DNA from: SKLM01 sp964514285
GTDB taxonomy: Bacteria > Chloroflexota > Anaerolineae > B4-G1
Reading direction: 5' to 3'
DNA length: 10,916 nt
Assembly (NCBI GenBank): GCA_964514285.1
Contig: CAZEQC010000117.1
Coordinates: 1-10,916, forward strand
Each line of letters opens with the position of its first letter. The first letter of the stretch is position 1. Below, piece after piece: positions 6,292 through 10,916 of this stretch. The notes below the pieces were generated by a model. The model saw only the letters and a list, made by a program, of their open reading frames with translations. It ran no database searches and was not told where the DNA came from. A program made the translations under genes and the position numbers.

Positions 6292-8244
6292 AAACCCAGG
6301 CTTGTCTTGTCTTTAGTGGTTGTATGGCTCATCGCCTTGGGCACTCTGGGGGGGATGATGATGGTCTTGGCCGCTTCCCCTCCACCCAGCAACGGCGGCC
6401 ACGCTGGGATCAACGACCTCGGGGAGATGGACGGCAACCATCACCGCTGGTGGAACGGCGCGGTGCGGCACATCAAAACCGTGGACAGCGACGTCGGTGC
6501 CTACGCCGACGACCATCCCAACGCGGCCGGCAACCAGAAGGCCATTGGTGAGTTCGTCGACCTGCTCAACGTCTTCTACCACCGCTGGCAGGACAGGGCT
6601 GACTCCACCCCGTCGCTGACCCTCACCGCGCCCAATGGTGGCGAGACGTGGGTCGTGAGCACCACCCACCAGGTGCAGTGGACCACCGCTGGATCGGTGG
6701 ACGAGGTCGGCCTGGCCTACGCCACTGACGGCTTCGTCACTAGCCATACCATCGACGGCTCGCTCGCCAACACCGGCACCTACAGTTGGACGGTGCCCGA
6801 CGATCCAGGTTCCACAGTCCGGCTGCAGATTGCCAGTGTGATCAGCCCGACCGTCGTCTACGACGAAAGCGACGCCGTCTTCTCCATCTGCCATCCGGCC
6901 GATGTCGACTGTGACCAGGATGTCGACGTGGTGGACATTGGAGCCGTGGCCGGTCTCTGGCGCTCCGTCGCCGGCGACGGACGCTACGTCGGCCGGTATG
7001 ACCTCAAAGACGACGGTGTCATCGACGTCGTGGACATCATGATGGTGGCTGCCGCCTGGGGCTCTTGTCCATCGGGTGATGCGCTGGCCCGGCCGAGTGA
7101 CCTGGTCTACCAGGGTGCCTTCGCCTACCCCTCCGGGGAAGCGTGGGCCTACAGCGGTCACGCGCTGGCTCATTACCCCCAAGGTGACGCCAACGACCCA
7201 CCGGACGGCTTTCCCGGTTCCCTCTATGCCGCAGGCCACACCAACGACGATCTGGTGGCAGAGATCACTATCCCGCAGCCGGTGATCTCGGATCAGTTCA
7301 ATGACCTGCCCAGGGCCTCGGTGCTGCAGTCCCTGGCCGACGTCACAGGAGGGTGGATGGACGACTGCACCTACGCGGAGGGCTGCCAGTACCGCGAGGT
7401 GGACGGCCTGGCTTACCTGCCGAACGTCGACAGGATCGCCTGGAACCTCAGAGATTGGTACAACGTGGCTGCCTACGACCAGGATTCCCTGGGCTGGAGC
7501 GCCCTGGATTTGTCCAGCGCCCAGGGCGTCTGGCACGTCGGGGACCGCCCGTCGGACGGTGACGTCTTCCACAACGCCAAGACCTGCAACTACCTCTTCA
7601 ACGCTTCCCAGACCTTCGCCGACGTGCACTTGGACGGGAAATGGCTCGTCGCCGGCAACCATCGGGAGGCGGGCGCCCTGGGTGGCTCCCAGGGGCCCAC
7701 GCTCTACGCCCTCGCCCCCTGGCAGGACGGCAGCCCGCCCGCATCCGGGCAGGCCCTGGACGCTATGGCGCTGCTCTACTATCCCGAGATCTACCCCGGC
7801 TGCCTCGACGATCCGCAGCAGTGCCACTTCCCCGACTACCGGCCCAAGGACACATGGGGAGGCGGCGCTTGGCTGCAAACCGAGGGCAAGCGCGGCGTGC
7901 TGATCGTGGGGCGGAAGGGGCTGGGGCCGAACTGCTATGGTACCCAGGCCGAGTGCGACGGCGATCCATGTGATATGTACAAGGGCTACCACGCCTATCC
8001 CTACGAACCCCAGATCCTCTTCTACGATCCGGCGGAGCTGGAGGAGGTCGTCGCCGGGACCAAGGAGCCCTGGGAGGTCCTGCCCTACGATACCTACAGC
8101 CCGGTCGACCGCGTCTTCGATGCGGCATGCGCCATCCTCGGCGCCGCGGCCTACGACCAGCAGAACGGGCTGCTCTACGTCACCGAGCAGGCCGCCGGCC
8201 CCTGGGGGCAGACTGCGGTCCACGTCTGGCAGGTGGTGGAGTGA
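6289..8244 (+). CDS. Secreted paralogue: SGNH remnant + Kre9/KNH + dockerin-like pair + novel C-terminal domain
   Basis: A protein of 651 residues with a GTG start. The signal peptide (1 to ~29) runs straight into SNGGHAGINDLGEMDGNHHR, which aligns to residues ~260-278 of the mosaic protein at 467-3973. Only the last ~70 residues of the SGNH domain remain (DDHPNAAGN keeps the presumed Asp and His; the HHSCG and Asn blocks are absent), so esterase activity is unlikely. Residues ~109-199 are Kre9/KNH-like (PNGGETW, GTYSWTVPDD). Residues ~205-258 hold two dockerin-type EF-hand loops with acidic residues at loop positions 1, 5 and 12: D205/D209/D216 and D238/D242/D249. The second has Lys at position 3. 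Residues ~267-651 match the C-terminal domain of the other mosaic: ARPSDLVYQGAF, GGSQGPTLYALAPW, ILFYDPAEL and terminal VHVWQVVE. That domain has no function I recognise; a beta-propeller-like fold is a guess. No cohesin partner is present in the window. Confidence 0.85.
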   Translation: MKPRLVLSLVVVWLIALGTLGGMMMVLAASPPPSNGGHAGINDLGEMDGNHHRWWNGAVRHIKTVDSDVGAYADDHPNAAGNQKAIGEFVDLLNVFYHRWQDRADSTPSLTLTAPNGGETWVVSTTHQVQWTTAGSVDEVGLAYATDGFVTSHTIDGSLANTGTYSWTVPDDPGSTVRLQIASVISPTVVYDESDAVFSICHPADVDCDQDVDVVDIGAVAGLWRSVAGDGRYVGRYDLKDDGVIDVVDIMMVAAAWGSCPSGDALARPSDLVYQGAFAYPSGEAWAYSGHALAHYPQGDANDPPDGFPGSLYAAGHTNDDLVAEITIPQPVISDQFNDLPRASVLQSLADVTGGWMDDCTYAEGCQYREVDGLAYLPNVDRIAWNLRDWYNVAAYDQDSLGWSALDLSSAQGVWHVGDRPSDGDVFHNAKTCNYLFNASQTFADVHLDGKWLVAGNHREAGALGGSQGPTLYALAPWQDGSPPASGQALDAMALLYYPEIYPGCLDDPQQCHFPDYRPKDTWGGGAWLQTEGKRGVLIVGRKGLGPNCYGTQAECDGDPCDMYKGYHAYPYEPQILFYDPAELEEVVAGTKEPWEVLPYDTYSPVDRVFDAACAILGAAAYDQQNGLLYVTEQAAGPWGQTAVHVWQVVE

Positions 8245-8260
8245 AGAAGTGTGCCAGGGG

Positions 8261-8294
8261 GGAGGGGCGGCCGGGAACGCCCGACCGCCCCTCC
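8261..8294 (+). terminator. Strong GC-rich hairpin after the 6289 gene
   Basis: GGAGGGGCGG (8261-8270) is the exact reverse complement of CCGCCCCTCC (8285-8294). Inside, CGGG (8272-8275) pairs with CCCG (8280-8283) around AACG. It begins 16 bases after the stop at 8242-8244. No U-tract follows, so it may be a non-canonical terminator, a mRNA-stabilising stem, or a barrier before the next start at 8307. Confidence 0.45.
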
Positions 8295-8306
8295 AGCCGC
8301 CGCGGG

Positions 8307-8477
8307 ATGCGCATCCTCGCGGATGAGAACGTCCCCGGGGGTGCGGTCCGTGTCTTGCGAAGGCGCGGTCACGACGTAGCCTGGGTAGCTGCTGACACGC
8401 CGGGCGCTGGCGACCTCCACGTTCTCGAACGTGCCCAGGCTGAGTCTCGAATCCTAGTCACTTTTGACAAGGATTAG
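8307..8477 (+). pseudogene. Truncated DUF5615 (PIN-like) protein
   Basis: Translation from ATG 8307 gives 56 residues beginning MRILADENVPGGAVRVLRRR and ending VTFDKD. This is the N-terminal half of the DUF5615 PIN-like family: the ILADENV strand carrying the first acidic residue, an RGHDVAWV segment, and the LVTFDKD strand with the second acidic pair. Family members usually run to about 110-120 residues with FG after DKD. Here a TAG stop takes the place of that Phe. A +1 shift gives RDSLLPQFAVVLRA, which resembles the usual downstream VVL strand, so a single-base change near 8475 could have broken the gene. DUF5615 is often paired with a small DUF433-type partner; none is present, and the upstream space is filled by the hairpin. 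No good ribosome binding site precedes the start. A 12-base palindrome (8305-8316) overlaps the start codon. Confidence 0.65.
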
Positions 8478-8526
8478 GGATTCGTTGCTTCCCCAATTCG
8501 CTGTAGTGCTTCGGGCACCCCCCCCC

Positions 8527-9918
8527 TCACCCCGTCTCCTCTTCTCCCCCTCCCCCGAGCGCCTCCCGCGCGCGCTCGATCTGCGCCCGCACCGCCGCCG
8601 GCGCCGTCCCCCCCTCTGCCGCCCGCGCTGCCACCGACCGCTCGAAGTCGAAAACCTCGTACACGTCCTCGCCGAACGCCGGGCTGATCGCCTGATACGC
8701 GCTCAGCGCCAGCTCGTCCAGCGAGACCCCCAGCGCCTCCGCGCGCTGCACCGCCTCCCCCACCAGATGGTGGCTCTGCCGGAACGGCACCCCCTGCCGG
8801 ACCAGATAATCGGCCAGGTCCGTGGCCAGCATCCCCTCCTCCAGCGCCGCTGCCATCCGCTCGGCCTTCACCTCCAGCGTGTTGATCACGCCGACGGCGA
8901 TGGGCAGCTCCATCTTCAGCGTGTCGATGGCGTCGAACAAGCCCTCCTTGTCCTCCTGCAGGTCCTTGTTGTAGGCCGTGGGGAGGCCCTTCAGCGTCGT
9001 CAGCAGCCCCGTCAGATGCCCGATCACGCGCCCGCTCTTCCCCCGCATCAGCTCCAGCGCGTCCGGGTTCTTCTTCTGCGGCATCAGGCTGGAGCCGGTG
9101 GCGTAAGCGTCGTCGATCTCGACGAAGCCGAACTCGCGGCTGGCCCAGATGATCAGATCCTCGGCCAGGTTGCTCAGGTGGGTCTGCGTCAGGGCCGCCC
9201 AGGCCAGGAACGCCACCACGTAGTCCCGGTCGTTGACCGCATCGATGCTGTTCGGCGCCACGGCGTCGAAGCCCAGATCCTGAGCCAACGCCTCGCGGTC
9301 GACGTCGAACGGATTCCCGGCCAGCGCCCCGGCGCCCAGCGGGCAGACCCGGGTGCGCTTCTCCACGTCCGTCAGCCGCTCTCGGTCCCGCTGTAGCTTC
9401 CAGAAGAAGCTCATCAGCCAGTGGCTGAACAGGATCGGCTGCGCCTGCTGCATATGCGTGTAGCCGGGCATGAGCACGTCCAGATGGGCCTCCGCCTTAT
9501 CCACGATGGCCGTCTGCAGCGCCGCCAGCCCGTCATCCAGCTGGGCCATCTCGTCCAGCAAGTAGAGCCGCAGATCCGTTGCCACCTGGTCGTTCCGCGA
9601 GCGCCCCGTGTGGAGCTTCCCCGCCACCTCCCCCACCAGCTCCCCCAGCCGCCGCTCCACGGCGGTGTGGATGTCCTCGTCCCCGGGCGCCACCTCGAAC
9701 GTCCCACCCTCGAACTCGCCGCGCACCTGCTCCAGCCCCTCGACCAGCGCGGCCCGCTCCTCCTCCGTGATCAGCCCCGCCCGCGCCAGCGCCCCGGCAT
9801 AGGCGATGCTCCCCGCGACGTCCGCCGCGTACAACTGCCGATCAAACCCAAAGGAGTCGTTGAACCGCCGCATCAGCGCATCCGTCTCCCCCGCAAACCG
9901 CCCACCCCAAAGCGTCAT
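8527..9918 (-). CDS. argH: Argininosuccinate lyase
   Basis: A protein of 463 residues, full length for the family. It splits argininosuccinate into arginine and fumarate, the last step of arginine synthesis, in the cytoplasm as a homotetramer. Seen in the sequence: the usual start MTLWGGRF; HTGRSRNDQ (103-111); PGYTHMQQAQP (151-161) with the conserved His155; and the fumarase/aspartase superfamily signature GSSLMPQKKNP (275-285) with the flexible-loop serine. YNKDLQEDKE (316-325) is also typical. The start at 9918 is set by the conserved MTLWGGRF; a GGAGG core lies very close to the ATG, so initiation may be modest. It lies 68 bases downstream of argG on the same strand, so the two are probably cotranscribed. 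A run of nine G (coding strand) directly follows the stop, and the gene converges on the DUF5615 fragment. Confidence 0.97.
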   Translation of the reverse strand: MTLWGGRFAGETDALMRRFNDSFGFDRQLYAADVAGSIAYAGALARAGLITEEERAALVEGLEQVRGEFEGGTFEVAPGDEDIHTAVERRLGELVGEVAGKLHTGRSRNDQVATDLRLYLLDEMAQLDDGLAALQTAIVDKAEAHLDVLMPGYTHMQQAQPILFSHWLMSFFWKLQRDRERLTDVEKRTRVCPLGAGALAGNPFDVDREALAQDLGFDAVAPNSIDAVNDRDYVVAFLAWAALTQTHLSNLAEDLIIWASREFGFVEIDDAYATGSSLMPQKKNPDALELMRGKSGRVIGHLTGLLTTLKGLPTAYNKDLQEDKEGLFDAIDTLKMELPIAVGVINTLEVKAERMAAALEEGMLATDLADYLVRQGVPFRQSHHLVGEAVQRAEALGVSLDELALSAYQAISPAFGEDVYEVFDFERSVAARAAEGGTAPAAVRAQIERAREALGGGGEEETG

Positions 9919-9931
9919 CCCTCCGCCCCCT

Positions 9932-9994
9932 TACTCCCTACTCCGTACTCTCGCCTCATCGCCTTGTCGCTTTATCGCTCTATCGCCTAGTCGC
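9932..9994 (-). repeat. Degenerate octamer (and heptamer) tandem array between argG and argH
   Basis: On the plus strand TCGC recurs at 9951, 9959, 9967, 9975, 9983 and 9991, exactly period 8, with four variable bases between copies. Read along the argG transcript these are GCGANNNN units, the first containing the argG stop codon. Next to it TACTC recurs at 9932, 9939 and 9946 with period 7. The array fills most of the argG-argH gap. Its role is unknown; a spread or slippage-prone intergenic repeat is most likely. Confidence 0.6.
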
Positions 9995-10916
9995 GCTTGA
10001 ACTTGGCGTAGTCCGGCGCCGCCAGATCCGCCGTATCCCCGTTCTCCAGGTCCACCAGCGCCTTCACCTTCAGCGGCAGGCCAAAGAGGTTGATGAAGCC
10101 CTCGGCGTCGCTCTGATCGTAGACGTCGTCCTTGCCGAACGTGGCGAACTCCTCGCGGTACAGGCTGAGGGGTGACTGGCGCCCCACCACCGCGCAGTGG
10201 CCCTTGTACAGCTTCACCTTCACGGAACCGGTCACCCGCTCCTGGGTCTTGGCCACGAAGGCCCGCAGCGACTCGTGGAGCGGGGTGAACCACTTGCCGT
10301 AGTAGGTCAGCTCGGCGAAGCGGTTCGCCACCACCTCCTTGTAATGGAGCGTGTCCCGGTCCAGGCAGATGCTCTCCAGCCCCTGATGCGCCGCGTAGAG
10401 GATGGTGCCGCCCGGCGTCTCGTAGATCCCGCGCGACTTCATGCCCACCAGCCGGTTCTCCACCAGGTCGGCCCGGCCCACGCCGTGGGCGCCGCCCACC
10501 TCGTTCAGGTGCGTCAGCAGCTCCACCGCCCCCATCGGCTCGCCGTCGACGGCCACCGGAACGCCCTCCTTGAAGTCGATCGTCACAGTGACCGGCTCGT
10601 CCGGCGCCTCTTGCGGGGACGCGGTCAGCGTGAAGACATCCTCGCTCGGCTCGTTCCACGGATCCTCCAGATCCGCGCCCTCGTGGCTCATGTGCCAGAT
10701 GTTCCGGTCGCGGCTGTAGATCGAGCCCACCGATTGGCGGATAGGGATGCCGTGGGCGTCGGCGTATGCCAGGGCGTCCTTGCGGGAGCGGATGTCCCAC
10801 TCGCGCCACGGCGCGATCACGTCCAGGAAGGGGTTCAGCGCCTTCACCGTCAGCTCGAAGCGCACCTGGTCGTTCCCCTTGCCGGTGCAGCCGTGGGAGA
10901 CGGCGTCGGCCTCCTC
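9987..10916 (-). CDS. argG: Argininosuccinate synthase, C-terminal part (5' end outside window)
   Basis: The open frame runs off the right edge and encodes the last 309 residues. It joins citrulline and aspartate using ATP to form argininosuccinate, the substrate of the neighbouring lyase. Conserved segments in order: SHGCTGKGNDQVRFE at the window edge (aspartate-binding/family signature), PWREWDIRSRKDALAYA, SIYSRDRNIWHMSHEG, GRADLVENRLVGMKSRGIYE, YKGHCAVVGRQSPLSLY, and the C-terminus AAPDYAKFKRD. About 90-100 residues are missing, including the ATP-binding P-loop-like SGGLDTS. The apparent initiator at 10865 is an internal GTG (the Val of QVRFE), not a start, because homology continues upstream to the edge. 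The stop lies inside the octamer array. Gene order argG-argH on one strand fits an arginine operon. Confidence 0.97.
   Translation of the reverse strand, partial: EEADAVSHGCTGKGNDQVRFELTVKALNPFLDVIAPWREWDIRSRKDALAYADAHGIPIRQSVGSIYSRDRNIWHMSHEGADLEDPWNEPSEDVFTLTASPQEAPDEPVTVTIDFKEGVPVAVDGEPMGAVELLTHLNEVGGAHGVGRADLVENRLVGMKSRGIYETPGGTILYAAHQGLESICLDRDTLHYKEVVANRFAELTYYGKWFTPLHESLRAFVAKTQERVTGSVKVKLYKGHCAVVGRQSPLSLYREEFATFGKDDVYDQSDAEGFINLFGLPLKVKALVDLENGDTADLAAPDYAKFKRD

Noticed and set aside
6313..8223. A 636-codon minus-strand open frame opposite the 6289 gene
   Set aside because: Shadow of the plus-strand gene, which has a ribosome binding site, signal peptide and a paralogue in the window.
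8518..8526. Run of nine C between the DUF5615 fragment and argH
   Set aside because: It lies outside both reading frames (just past the argH stop) and there are too few nearby G tracts for a quadruplex; possibly only a homopolymer.
8464..9396. A 310-codon plus-strand open frame across argH
   Set aside because: It overlaps a full-length argH with all signatures intact; its product is Arg/Leu/His-rich low complexity.

Overview
The window reads as GC-rich bacterial DNA, most likely from a Chloroflexota member (Anaerolineae-like). This assignment is inference. It rests on large modular secreted proteins carrying an LPLVL[RK] motif, on Kre9/KNH, DNRLRE, PKD-like and dockerin-like modules, and on an orphan DUF5615 fragment. 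There is no rRNA or other marker gene to confirm it.

Layout. Positions 1-334 are the 3' end of an FG-GAP repeat protein broken by a 2-base frameshift; a probable terminator follows at 376-406. Three plus-strand genes for exported proteins come next. The first (467-3973) is a very large mosaic: SGNH hydrolase, Kre9/KNH, PKD-like core, DNRLRE, an internal HLPLVLR motif, and a C-terminal domain I do not recognise. The second (4155-6116) is a right-handed beta-helix protein with a PKD domain and a terminal VFLPLVLR. The third (6289-8244) is a shortened paralogue of the first, with most of its SGNH domain missing and a dockerin-like EF-hand pair in place of the central modules. A strong hairpin (8261-8294) and a truncated DUF5615 gene (8307-8477) follow. 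The right end, on the minus strand, holds argH (8527-9918) and the 3' part of argG (9987 to the window edge), the last two steps of arginine synthesis.

The left 8.2 kb looks like a cell-surface locus evolving by domain shuffling. The two paralogues share a C-terminal domain of about 385 residues and a Kre9/KNH domain but differ in what lies between and before them. The clearest structural oddity is in the first: a 1041-base in-frame segment bounded by near-identical 15-base direct repeats (VPPAG/VPPSG). Its two ends, joined head to tail, would rebuild a complete PKD-like domain closely matching the PKD of the neighbouring beta-helix gene. That suggests a circularly permuted domain cassette. 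Other non-coding structure includes degenerate period-8 arrays starting at the stop codons of two unrelated genes, and a long bulged hairpin in the leader of the third secreted gene. I see no tRNA, rRNA, CRISPR array, transposase or complete toxin-antitoxin pair. No non-coding stretch exceeds 300 bases.
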